The notes under the pieces: model-generated
The model's input: the letters and a program-made list of their open reading frames with translations, nothing else
Told to the model about the DNA's origin: nothing
The model's database searches: none
Program-made: the position numbers and the translations under genes
In this document: one piece after another, positions 22,601 through 33,400 of the stretch
Numbering within the stretch: the stretch's first letter is position 1
Layout: each line of letters starts with the position of its first letter
Source of the DNA: Siphonodentalium dalli
Taxonomy: Eukaryota > Mollusca > Scaphopoda > Gadilida > Siphonodentaliidae
DNA length: 64,000 nucleotides
Reading direction: 5' to 3'
Assembly: GCA_032622095.1 (NCBI GenBank)
Contig: CP136065.1
Location: 110,465,195-110,529,194 of the forward strand

Positions 22601-25600
22601 TTGGACAACTTAATGTTACAGCTGAAAAATCAGAAGCCAACCATGGTAAACAATTACATTTCACAGAAATAGAAGTCTCTGATTGAGGGGTGTGGGTACA
22701 CTTGGATATCGACGCTGGCGCACCGAAGAGACCATCTGGCCACGTCACTGCATTTATGCTGTAGTCATTTGTGAAAATTGTGCTTGCATCTTCGTATTCG
22801 TGTCCTTTACCATTGATCAAACATTTTCATAAGGGGGGGGGGGGGGCGCTACAGAGATGGTTATATGGTCCAGTTTAAGGTTGTGAAAATTGACAATTTA
22901 TGTTTGACACCCTATATAGACCTTCTAGACAAGTTCCTTAATGTTGTAACTTTCAATAAATTGGGTAATTTTAGTAGTTACAAGGAACAACTAGAATGCA
23001 CTCAGAGAGATGCCAACGTGCGCAAAAATGTAATAAACAATAATTAAAAAAATAATTTCACTGTATTTTACTTAATTTATTTAATTTAATTTAATGTTAG
23101 CAAAAAAAGACAATTACCATTTCTCATTTCATCACAGATAAAAGGCAAATTACTATATTAATCATTTAAGTAATTAAAACCAATTCCATGTTGCCGAAAG
23201 GATGAGACTTTAATATCGATTACATTTTTTTCAGCGGCATATTTTCATTTTCATTTTCCGATAGTCAAAGTTGACCAAAGGAGCAATTATAAGAAATAAT
23301 TAATACTATTTGTGTAAATATTGATAGCAGCCAATATGCAACAATAATTATCAATAATTAATCAATAATTAATCAATAACGATCATTTTATGTCATAGTA
23401 AACTCTTCAAACGGTGTTTGTGTCAACAAATGAGTTTTGTTTTGTGTTACGTCATTCGTCGTATTTGACCCGGAACTCGGCTGTTAGGCTATTCAGCATA
23501 TTGCGTCGAATTACGAAATCGCGTTTTGAATGTCTCTCTTTTCCCGCACGATAAAAAGAGGTCTTCGCACGAACCAAAAATGATAAAACTGCCCAATAAT
23601 AAGTAAAAATACCCAAATGAAGGAGTCTATGTAGGTCCCGAAGGAGTCTATAGACTCTTTGATGTAGAGTTCTGATGGAGAAAATGTAGGTCGATCTATT
23701 TTTGTCATAACTCTGACGTATTTTGACCTGGGAGAAAAAATCGAAATCGAGGCTCACTACGAGCATGCCAGTTTTAAATATAGAAACAGGGAATCCCGAC
23801 AAATGGCGATATCGGCGACAAACAAATAATCGAAAACAACACATAAAATAAACATAGCAAAAACGCGGCACAGTAAACATGTCAGAACGCCCCGAGGTTT
23901 TACGTCGTTTTTGGTGACGTCATGGAGTGAAACGGAGTAGGGTGACACCAACGTACGAATCTGTCTGATCGCCATACTGTTGCGCGAGCGCACGTAAATA
24001 CTGCTACCTCACACCCAAGCTGACACACCCTAATGTTTGACAATTTCTAAATATAGGCCATTTCAATCCAAACGTTTGACCAAAGGAGGTAAATATGCAA
24101 ATGTTGGTCTAAAACAAACACATACCCTCTAATAAATTGTTGGAAAAACAAAATAAGAGAACAAGTTCAACCTATTGCTGTTGTAAAATTTCCAATTCAT
24201 GTTGTTTCAGGTATCAAATTTCCAACTGTTGAACATGTTGACAAAATGTTTTGGGGCGAGAAACATAACCCAACCCCCTTGTCGCGACGTCCATGTGGGT
24301 TATACTTTAGATTTCCAGCTGACAAAACATTTTCCCAAGGGGGTGAATCGACCCCTTGTCGCCACGTCCCTACGTATCATATATGGGTATATTATCCGGG
24401 TTAAGGGTGCGAAAACTGAAAATTTATGTTGGACACACAATACGAAGACCTTCTAATCACCTTCATTAACGTTATAACTTTCAATTAACTTTCATAGTAC
24501 TCGAACATTCCTTGTGATTGGGAGATGTTTGTAAATACAAAGAACACGTACTATTTGTGATTTATGTTTGTAATCGTAGGTTCATAGTATTAGCGGAATG
24601 CTAAATTGTTATTTCTTACAAACAATTGTAGATTCTTACAAAGAAAACGCTTCATAGTATTGACCCCAGGTAGGGTATAATTTAACAACATAAGACAGGA
24701 CTACATCTAAAATCTGTTCCACTTCATACTAATCATGTGCAAATAATAAATAAACCATGCGCCGAAACGTCTTCGATGAAGTGCCGAAACGTCCAAGTGG
24801 TTGGGCCGAAAAAACCGAAAACCCAGGTGCCGAAACGTCCTGCACCCTGCACGTGCACATGACTTAATAGCGGAATTGAATTGTGCACGGTTATCGCACA
24901 GAATATTACTGAACACTTATTGATGCACTGTCCCTCGCACTCAACACAAAGAACTGAACATATTAATTTCAAATTGCGTCTGTCTCACAACGCTATTTTG
25001 CTTGGCGACATCAGGCTGCTTTATGTGGTAATACATTGTTATAAATAATATGTTTCCAGGGTTTCCAGGAGTGAAGATCCATCTAAGGTTCAATAAATTA
25101 TCCTCCAACCCCCCATTATCTGTATTATACTATTATAATACTTTTAAATAAAACCAATTGAATTGGACCACACAGTGGCGTAAACCACGCACTTGAAAAA
25201 AATTACTAGAAAGAAGTCATCAACTCACTGAATCATCATCGCAACTTACCTGTCAGAGGAGATACTCCAATTTCTTCACAAGCGCTGAGGAGCCCCTCGA
25301 TCGAAACACCAACACATTCTTTCCATTCCATGATGATCTCCACGAAGGCTGCTTTCAGGTCAACCCGAGATCCATATGGTTGAATCGTGTCTAAGACATC
25401 AAGCGGTAATTTGAGAGCCATTCCAAAGTCCCTCCATTTTCCACCTGCGAATAGTTTGGGAACACGTCAACTGAAATGTCTCCGAGTTTAGAATAGAAAC
25501 TTCGGGCGATCTCGTGGGAACGTTATGTGTGTAGCAATATGGGGAACTCAATGTTGTTAGCACCCTCAGTCGAGGCCAAAGTCATTTCGAATCGAAGATA

Positions 25601-28600
25601 TTTCGCCGCACGTATTTCAGGCACGTATGGCATTTTTTCCCTTTCGATCATTTTTTGTACCCACCCACCCCCACCGCCAAATTTTTTTCCGTTTTCGGCA
25701 GTTTTTTCCGACCATTTTTTTTACACCCACCCCCTTTTAACACTAAAACAGAGATTTGCGGGGGGAAATTCACTGTAAACAGCTGTATATGAATTTCTGT
25801 GCATACTATTTATCATGGATGTTAACATGGACATGTAAATAGGAATGAGTCATTTTGAGGTCATTCGGCCAAAAAAAACATGGCTGCCAGCGGCCATCTT
25901 GGATTTCAAAATTTGCAACAAAATACAACACGATAACTGCCTGCAGTCAGTTTACCAGTTAGAATTACATTATTTCTCTCATTCAAAGTGGTTTTGAAGC
26001 CCAACTCATTGCCAAAACACTAAAAAAACAAGCAGGAAATATTTTGTTTAGTTGCGGAAAAAATTGCTTGTTGGTGGCTTTGTGGCATACGTGACGGAAT
26101 TTTTTTTTTCACCCCCCCCCCCGGCCTACGCTCGTCTGACGACTTTGTTATACCTTTTATAGCAGTGTTTCACAGCGGTCCGATAACGTTTTAATTACTA
26201 CTACTAGCTATTTATTATATATTATAAGGGTCCTAGATCGATTTTAGAGAAAATAAACCAAGTCTGATCAAATGTCTTCAGAGACACTTTTATTTCAAAA
26301 TACAACTTTTGTTGTCAGCAATTCCCCTTCCTTAGACATTCTTCAAAACCAAACAGCCATAATATATGATAAAGCGAAATCAATTTGAGAAAAGCTAACC
26401 CCAAATCCAAAACATGATCGATGCTGCCATAAATAAAAAAAAAATCGAGTGCATAACCATAGATATCTATTTGATCCAATTCCCTGTACTTACCAACCAG
26501 ATAGTAAAGTGAGTTACACAAAGACTGTACATCTTTCGGTATCGGTCGTTTCTTCACAGTTCTGTAACCACTTTCTGAATAACTATACGTCTTCTCTAAA
26601 GCTGCGAGACCGCGGAAGATGTCGCCTCTAATAGAATCGCTTGTCTGCTTAAGCAATTCCTCATGCCTTCTAAACCGCTCGCTGATGAAACGTTTCAGGT
26701 AGTCAATATCTTCTGGTTTCACGATGTGTTCCTGAATATATTTTGCCTGAAAATGGACATACAACATCAACTGCACTCCTCGTCTTGTTCTATTCATTGA
26801 GTATTGACTTATATAAAATTGCTGTTTCGCCACTGCTTTGTGATCCACATCGGTATCAGGGTAGATAGAAAAGGGAGTTAATAAAATATTTCACCAATCA
26901 GCGACTGAGCCGATCACTTGCTGCATCGAAAATTCATTCGCCCTAGTTTTGATATCCGCGCATACTTTGAGTGTTAAATTTCCTGTATTCAAAACAATTT
27001 TGTTTTGTCAAATCATAATGTATTGATATTTCTATTTGGGCCAAGATGTTGGAAATGCATCCACGGTTATAACACTGTTTTTCATTTTGCGTGACACCTG
27101 TCATACTTTTCACAATTAAGGTCGAAAGAATATATGTTCTCCAGAGTGGAAAAGCATAAGGCTCATAAGGACAAACGCTGTTAAACTAATTAATCTATTT
27201 CTCCAGATGCCTTGTCTCCTAGCAACCGTAAGCTCCATTATTCCAGGAATACGACACTACATATTTATGGAGCTATTTTGCTTATATTATTGATATTTGG
27301 CCACCAGTTTTCCATAAATTATTCCAATTTAATTCGTTTAATCGTATCGACCCATAATAAATAAGTACTAAGATAACATATAATACATTTATGTACATGA
27401 CTCAGGAGTACGATTTTTCAATCGAAATTTTATATTGTTCTTATATCATTGATATTCTGGTCACGTTCTGGATATAAATGAAGATTCTCCAGTTTAGGAG
27501 TGAAGAACTTTGCCGTAGATTTAGTTAGTGATAGCTACCACATGTGAATGGTCGGAAACATGTGGAATGGTTGGGTGAATACATGTGGTACATGGTTGGT
27601 GTACACAATATGTTGGAAGTGTGCTCACAAGCATGTATCAATTTAAATTCACGAAACACTTTAGTTAGTTTAAATAAATATGTAAGGATGTGACTGAATC
27701 ACCAATGTATTCATTAGACTCAGGATAAACAATGTGGCAGTTTCGATTATGTTTGGATAAATTTGAATTACATAGAAAGTCATCAAGACGAATGCAGGCC
27801 TATTGTTGATGATAACAGTCATAGCTAAAGTGATCATTTAAAAATTTGTAGTGATTTGTACTGATTGTGATGTGTAATCTGCAGTCTTCTGGGAGCTATT
27901 CCATAATGCTAGGACTCTGTTTGAGATTGCTCTTTTAGAGTTTTTGGTTCATTTAAATTTATGATAGAGAAAACCTTTTGATTTTGCACGAGTATTATAA
28001 CTATGTATATCTGGAATGTTTGTGAATAATTTTGATAAGGAATCAGGTAGTTTATACACACGATAGTCGTGCAATATTCTAAGTAGCTGCATGTTCCCAA
28101 TGTCATCAAACATTAGCAGTCTGTTTTTCTTACAATATGTCGAAATATTACAAGCACCGTTTGAGATAATTTTGTGAGCATTCTCTTGTTTTATGATTTT
28201 AGTTCGATTTGTTTGGTAGTGGAGCTCAATATGGCATTAGAGTAGGTCAAGTAGGGTATGTTAATGATGGTTACAAACTTCTCAATGTGTTAGCAGGAAC
28301 AAAGTCACTGATGTTTCTCAGGAAACCAACATTACTGGAAAGTTTGCAGATATATTGTCTTAAACAGTAACATCTAAAAATTTAGTGTTCATCACTCTAT
28401 TAATCTTTTTACAATTTAAATTTAGGATTGGTAATACCCCAGGTAGTCAGAGGTAGTGACCAATTAGTAAAGAGCATATGCTTTGTCTTATCAAATGTTC
28501 AATGATAATTTACTAGCGGCAAACCACTGACTCGTATAGTTCAGTTCATTGTGAACTCTGTCAAATCAGTTTTTGATATAATATATATATATAATATATA

Positions 28601-29924
28601 TATATATATATCATACCAAAAGACATTTGTATCATCGGCAAAAAGAATCAGTTTGACATATTTACACACAGGGTAAGTCATTCATGTAGATTAGACATAG
28701 GAGAGGTCCTAAGGTTTAGTGTTGTGGGACACCCGTGTAATTTCATTGAGTTCTGATATGTGACCATTATATTGGACACATTTATAGGTGTAACATAATC
28801 ATGGAACCAGTTCAGTGCAAACCCTCGACATCCATAGTTTTCCAGTTTTGATTAGTATTATACTCTGATCGATTGTATGGCTTAGACAAATCGAGAAACA
28901 CCCCAGTTGTGTGTTCGCGATTGGATAATGCACCAGTTAATATTTGTGTGAGGTCGGTCAATGCTAGAATTGTGGAATGATTCTTCGCAAATCCATACTG
29001 GCTGCTGTATAAAATCTGCTCTTTTTCTAAGTACTTAATTAGTCTGTTATACATGAGTTTTTAAAGTACTTTTTGAGAAGATTGGTAGTAAATATACACC
29101 GGTCAGTAGTTGCCTATTACACTTGGGTCTTTTGCTTTGTAAATTGTGACACTTTCATTTGTTCTGAGAATACACCATGTGAAAGAAATAAGTTGCAGAT
29201 ATGTGTCAAGGTTGAATAAAGAATTCTGCACATTGCTTTAAGGGGCCACACTTAAATTAATATAATCCAGCAGCTTAGATGGTCTGCTATTCAGAATGTA
29301 CATTTTCTCCAATTCTTCAGCAGGTTCAATATAAAATGAAGATGGGTTGGGCAAGGGAGAAAATTATTAGGATGTTTGGTTGACCTTATCTTTGCTGCAA
29401 ATGTTTCCGCATATACTCACATATTCTGAGGGTCCTGGTCGCTTTTTCAAAGATTCGTTCTCGGATTTCAATCTTTCGTTTTCTTCGATGAGATAGTTCA
29501 GGAGAGTGTTCTCAAGTACGCCACAACCCGTCTTGCTTTCGGTGATACTGTAGAGGGATACTGTTCTATGTTCCCCACCGAGTGCTCCCAATACCACACT
29601 CGAATAATTGTCAATTCTTGTTGGGCTTGGTTCATCGTTATAAAACACCGGTTCGTCTTCATCCCGTCGCCTTCTCTCAGTTCTTATTTTATTCAGTTCT
29701 GTCTCTGATTTGCTCCTTCTACCAAGGCCATGCCGATGAAAAGCGAGTTCTCTGTTGGACTCAGAGTGCGCAGTGTTGTCGACATGCTCATTTTTCCTTG
29801 CACCACGTCTATTATATTCTTCGAAATTTGAATTCTCGCTTATTGCGCTTAGTATGCCAGTTCTTGCATCTTGATCTTCGCTTTTTTTCTTGCTTTTGCT
29901 TTTCCCTTTCCAAAAGCTAAACAT
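16442..29924 (-). CDS. Gene A: coiled-coil / death-domain / CARD adaptor-like protein, five coding exons, 467 aa
   Basis: The coding sequence joins 29924-29421, 26746-26494, 25444-25250, 18906-18634 and 16620-16442 on the minus strand. The sum is 1404 nt, open from ATG to TGA. Every intron starts with GT (GTGAGT or GTAAGT) and ends with AG, and phases agree (0, 1, 1, 1). Seen in the protein: a basic Ser/Lys/Arg-rich N-terminus (1-100), a coiled coil (about 136-162), a helical segment (169-240), a death domain (about 238-318, with WRDFGMAL and a WKE...IEGLL core) and a CARD (about 321-408, with HREVIQ and RLLDVLP). Death-fold adaptors of this kind normally assemble cytosolic signalling complexes by homotypic DD-DD and CARD-CARD contacts; that role is inferred from the domains. 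No enzyme domain is present. A paralogue lies 33.4 kb away. The order DD then CARD is opposite to vertebrate CRADD, so no symbol is given. Confidence 0.82.
16863..17000. repeat. Short tandem duplication with poly(C) tracts
   Basis: CACGACACAGCTCATAATGA plus a run of C occurs twice (about 16920-16995). It lies in intron 4 of gene A. Confidence 0.6.
17634..17678. repeat. 45-bp palindrome with 22-bp perfect arms
   Basis: TTCGTATAAAAGTATATTCA-AC, one spacer base C, then the exact reverse complement. Intron 4 of gene A. Confidence 0.95.
18031..18590. other. Segment of gene A intron 4 absent from gene B
   Basis: Left of it, ATTTGGCGTGCGGGTACAT...ATACATGTTAT is shared with 54655-54735. Right of it, CGTACACG...TATGACTTAC is shared too. 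Inside, ACTCATCAATGAGTATTTAGTA (about 18512-18535) recurs at 34920-34945. Probably an insertion of a dispersed repeat. Confidence 0.45.
18634..18906 (-). CDS. Gene A exon 4: CARD domain
   Basis: The exon is 273 nt, acceptor TTTTAATAG, donor GTAAGT after TTCAGAA. It encodes a complete caspase recruitment domain: HREVIQNKSSYFRKHV (helix 1), LEALCSYLGDNQILS (helix 2), EETQYIRS (helix 3), DQFDRLLDVLPLAGEHVY (helices 4-5) and AFIEALRNT (helix 6). The pattern LLDVLP followed by AF.EAL is characteristic of CARDs. It differs from copy B at about 9 of 88 residues, mostly conservative changes. Confidence 0.88.
19974..20045 (+). repeat. (AAT)n microsatellite with linked AAAGCGCC motif, second copy
   Basis: AAT repeats, then TTTAAAGCGCCTTATCACAT and GAGGCCCAAACCGCT, parallel to the copy at 13553. 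Confidence 0.6.
22265..22585. repeat. Cluster of TTAGTCA / TGACTAA motifs
   Basis: At least a dozen TTAGTC or GACTAA hexamers occur within 320 bp, often as head-to-head pairs such as TTAGTCATAACGACTAA. Irregular spacing. Confidence 0.6.
22837..22848. repeat. Poly(G) tract
   Basis: Simple run of G at about this position, in intron 3 of gene A. Confidence 0.7.
24055..24330 (+). repeat. Dispersed repeat, copy 1
   Basis: ATGCAAATGTTGGTCTAAAA...AAATTGTTG...GAGAACAA...AACTGTTGAACAT.TTGAC matches 40430-40660 in the same orientation. A third partial piece, TTTGGTCAAAATATTTCTCA, lies inverted at 21176-21210. Confidence 0.6.
25250..25444 (-). CDS. Gene A exon 3: death-domain core
   Basis: The exon is 195 nt, phase 1 at both ends. 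The acceptor is TTCGCAG and the donor is GTAAGT after CTGACAG. It encodes GKWRDFGMALKLPLDVLDTI and on to ...EGLLSACEEIGVSPLT. The tryptophan plus hydrophobic spacing of WRDFG, the LDTI helix and the final WKE...IEGLLSACEEIGV match the usual death-domain helices 2 to 6. It starts upstream of the first Met in the open frame, because the WRDFG part is joined by splicing. Confidence 0.82.
26494..26746 (-). CDS. Gene A exon 2: helical segment leading into the death domain
   Basis: The exon is 253 nt. The acceptor is TTTTCAG before GCAAAATAT and the donor GTAAGT follows ...TATCTGGTTG, leaving one base of a split glycine codon. It encodes AKYIQEHIVKPEDIDY... through ...LCNSLYYLV. Predicted mostly helical and highly charged. 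The last 15 residues (PKDVQSLCNSLYYLV) look like the first helix of the death domain completed by exon 3. It differs from the copy B exon at only 5 of 84 residues. The upstream ORF extension to position 26848 lies in intron 1. Confidence 0.8.
27900..29300 (-). pseudogene. Decayed non-LTR retrotransposon (reverse transcriptase) in intron 1 of gene A
   Basis: Minus-strand pieces in order: LMYNRLIKYLEKEQILYSSQ, YGFAKNHSTILALTDL, GVFLDLSKPYN (29054-28870), then TGVPQH-stop-TLGPLLCLIYMNDL (28730-28680), then KLILFADDTNVFW (about 28645-28612), then thumb remnants to about 27920. The order of motifs is that of an LINE RT. Several stops and indels. A TA microsatellite (28575-28612) breaks it. Gene B intron 1 is only 696 bp and lacks it. 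Confidence 0.75.
28575..28612. repeat. (TA)n microsatellite
   Basis: Alternating TA with one or two interruptions, inside the LINE remnant. Confidence 0.85.
29421..29924 (-). CDS. Gene A exon 1 (first coding exon): basic N-terminus and coiled coil
   Basis: The exon is 504 nt, 168 codons, ending in phase 0. The ATG lies 5 nt after a good acceptor (CCCACAG then GTTAA), so an upstream non-coding exon probably exists. The exon ends ...PSEY before the donor GTGAGT. The first 100 residues are rich in Lys, Arg, Ser and Glu and contain the stretch GLGRRSKSETELNKI, which is also kept in copy B. Residues 136-162 form a leucine-heptad coiled coil (VLENTLLNYLIEENERL). The open frame reads a few codons into the intron, which is not coding. 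Confidence 0.78.
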
Positions 29925-30429
29925 TTAACCTGTGGGCAAATACAAATTCCATGAGATATCTGATGTATATACATATTCCCGTATTATTATAAAGATATTG
30001 TATCTCTTCCTAACACGTGCTACATAGTTTTAATATGGGGTGCAAAATATTATATATGAATCGAAGACCCCTGTCCGGAAACGATTATATCAATTAACAT
30101 TAACTTTGTTTCGATATTTTTGGTATAATACACAAGTAAGTTTGGGACAGGTTTTCGGGCTATTTTAGAGCAGGTCGGCCATAAAACTACGGGCGAACTC
30201 GCGGAAACGCTCTATCTTATCAGATATGTCAGATATTTTGCTCTGCAACACCAGGAATTTTAAAGTCTTAAAATCGGGTTTTATGAAAATTATCTTGTGG
30301 CAATGGTGTCCTGAAAGAAATACACTATCTTTTTAAAAGTCTGATTTTAAACAATAACCCGCCCTATATATTGTTTGTTACAGGTTCACTGGTGTTGATT
30401 CTGTTCATGTAAAAAAAAACCGAAGCTTA

Positions 30430-33400
30430 TAGACACGAACTATGGCACAGATCTCAATGTCATTTAGAATCATCCATGTGTAGAAGTTGTATAGTATATT
30501 TTGGCTACTGGTTGCATATTCGAACTGCCGTCATTTTGTGGCGTGTTTATCCCCCAGGCTCCCTCAGTGTCGCTAAATGTTTGGTGCCCGACAATGCGAT
30601 TCTTGTTATATCTTGCATGGCTTATGTCAACATTGTGAGTGCAACGCAATCACGATGCGTCGAATCAGAAGATCTCTAAAGTGATACAACGCGGTCCATA
30701 TCTACGCCCGTCATTGAGTTAACCGTTTATCTGAAATTTAAAATATGCCTTTCCACTACCATTACTGCACATGATATATTCAGTATATGCCCCCATTTGG
30801 AGTTTATACACGTGCAGGCTGAGTTTCCCCAGTCTACATGGCGGTCATACATGTAGCTGCAAAACATGGATATATCAGATATTTCCACAAACGATATTAT
30901 CAAACTTAGATTATTATGCCGGCCAAAAATGTCGCAGAATTCTTCAACTATCCAGATTAAGTCTACAATGTGTTCTCCATATTGCATCAACTCATACTGT
31001 ACCAATTGTTATCCTCCACCGGAGATCCACGAATAACTGACGAATTTCCACACACTGAATGATCAATGAATTCATGCATCTAGTTAATTAATATATACAC
31101 ATGAACACAATCGTATTGCCTATACTAGTGCCAATATTATCAGTCAAAAATCCCTTTTTGAAACACTTTTTTCGACTCCATTTATTGTTGTAGTTACCAG
31201 TGGTCACGCCAATATTCAAGTATGGATCAGACATTTCTCTCGTGCAATACGATTTGAACTAAGGCTTGTATTTCAGATTTCTAGCATATATATAGTTTCT
31301 GCTATAAGCAGTTTGTGGTATTATTCGGTAACAATAGTAGCAATATGATGCAGTTGTAGTTAATGCCTGTTTAAAATTGTTACAGTAGTTATATTTGGGC
31401 ATTTGAATTCTTAAACTAGTACATGCGTTGTAAAATGTGTTTCTTGTCGTTTCGACCACCCAATCATCTAGCTCTCGAGCAATTATTGCTTAAATCTTGG
31501 TATGATCAATGTTTTTTTCTCTGCGTACACACGAAGTTCACAAGCTTCTTTCAAAATGATTCCTTTTGCAGATGTAAAACAATGACTATACTAGATTAAT
31601 CTGGCTTTCTAATGAGTCAGTATGGTTGGAAATCTATTGAGATTGATGGACAATTTGCCGTGACTGTCATTTTAGAAATGAGCGATCGTCTCGCAACCTT
31701 GTCCAATCTACCGGCAATATACATGACCATGCGCGGGCCCTGGTTGATGAGGCATAATGTGATTCGTTTAGTCGGACGTATTGTGCCAGCTCGCTTCACA
31801 TGAGCGTAGAATTAAAAAAACACTAGATAGTAAACAGTGATGTTGTGTAGTTTATAAGTTCTGACATCAGCCGGACTCATCACACATATACGCTGAAGGT
31901 TCGATACATGAAGCTACATTTGTACCGTCCATTTACGAGTGTCATAAATATAAAACGTATGGCCATAGCTCAGCAAACGGCAAGAGTAAATAATTGATAT
32001 ACGCAGGATGAAACGAACAAAATAATTGCACAGAACAAATCATGCCCAATGTGTCTCGGTGCACAATCGGTACCGAGTCCAATTTTTGGACTATGAATGT
32101 AAGGTAGAAAAAGTTAAACCGAGAGATGACTTGAACACCCATATGTCAAGAAAATAGTTGGACATCGACAAAGCACATTTTCTGTGGTTGTGTCGGCAAG
32201 AAAGCGTGTTGTTGCCAGCAACTGGATACATGTAGAGTGTAATACTGGGCACACATATGAAAGAAAAATAGCTTGCTGCAGTCACAAAAGTGATGTCAAC
32301 TTGAAAACAAATAACAGGAAAGAAAAACGTATGGTCCAATGGATTTGAACAATGTGTTAAAAGTAAAACATATCTTCAAAATTATGCTCCTATTTAACCA
32401 GTGAAATCGTGAAGTTCAACAACATGGCAGGGGAAAAAATGGAACGTTTGATTGGTGACACAAAACTTAATTTATGGGAGAAAACTCTAGCTTATCTGAG
32501 GGATTACTTCCTCAGTCATCAACTGAATGTAAACGTGATGATATGAATTACGCACAGTATATTTTGAAAAATATTATCGGTATCTTCTTCATGCGAAATC
32601 CCCAATCAGATAATTTGATGATTGTTTCGTTTTAGGGAATTCGTTAATGCAATTTGTATTTTTTTCATTTGTGTCATTCTCTTGAATATGTAGGCATATA
32701 TAATAAATATATTTATTTATATACACTTATACATTTATATATGTACAATTTTGATATACACGTTACAGTGTCACGTAAGTCTCTAGGCATGTTATGTGTG
32801 TATCCACGTAGTACAACATTTGTCATCCGGAAGTTCACATGCATATTGATTGAGTAACTACAGTAGTTCATCTAATTCCATGTTCAGACTCTGTCTTTAT
32901 CTTGTAGCGTATTTTATTATGTGTTTGCACAATGGACAATTCTAGCTCCCATCTAGCATATTCGATTAAGTCGATTTGATGTGTGTTTTTTTTCTGTATA
33001 TACATACAGTTTGGTTTCAGCCTAATTCACTGTTATCTCAACACAGAGTTGCCTCGCATGTTCTTGATTCGGTTTCTCTAATTCGTGCTATGGTCTAACA
33101 AACACAATATACATGTATCGCGAAACTCAAATGAAGATCAATAAAATAAAGGTTTCAATGCTATACTTTAGAATGTAATTCCAAAAAGAAAAAACTTCAC
33201 CCACACGAATCTGAAACAGCGGATACAATGGCAGATTACCGGGTATCTTTTGCCAGCTCGGGAAAAACCCATGGATTTATATATAGCAGTTACGTTAGCA
33301 TTCCGCCCAGAAATGTGACATTCCAGATTATGGTTTTCCAAGAGGATGCACACGTCCCTCATTTAAATCCTGAAATGACCCCTATCACTTTATCTCGATC

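Larger units (their letters stand above)
20640..24850. mobile_element. Large insertion (about 4.2 kb) with inverted ends in gene A intron 3
   Basis: The left end carries TTCGGCACCTGGACG plus several TTCGGCAC units (20642-20725). The right end carries the reverse complements GTGCCGAAACGTCC (24768-24840). Further in, GGGGTCAATACTATGAA (about 20915-20931) faces TTCATAGTATTGACCCC (about 24651-24668). In gene B the flanks are joined (ACCAAGTTGCATG at about 56626 and AGCGGAATTGAATTG at about 56714) without it. No transposase recognised. Includes the TTAGTC motif cluster and a dispersed repeat near its right end. Confidence 0.55.
13240..30420. repeat. Segmental duplication unit A
   Basis: Non-coding sequence around gene A also matches that around gene B. 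Downstream, 13240-13550 and 14540-16440 resemble 50075-50420 and 50440-52210. Upstream, 30330-30400 resembles 63413-63480. Unit A holds insertions that unit B lacks: the (AAT)n and SINE stretch 13553-14517, about 18030-18590, the large insertion 20640-24850, and the LINE at 27900-29300. Borders are approximate. Confidence 0.75.

Noticed and set aside
22575-22820. 81-aa minus-strand ORF with WPDGLFGAP, faintly like the start of an ApeC-type WP.G..G.P motif
   Set aside because: Only one short motif matches, the following Cys/Trp pattern is missing, and it lies in repeat-rich intronic DNA.
23452-23993. Overlapping 142-aa and 78-aa minus-strand ORFs in gene A intron 3
   Set aside because: Two frames are open over the same DNA, the translation is low complexity with an internal short duplication (AGGAGTCTAT), and no motif is recognised.
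30331-30430. Functional first exon of gene A at the place matching the gene B donor
   Set aside because: The GT of the donor (GTAAGC in B) is not conserved in A, so the exon cannot be supported there.
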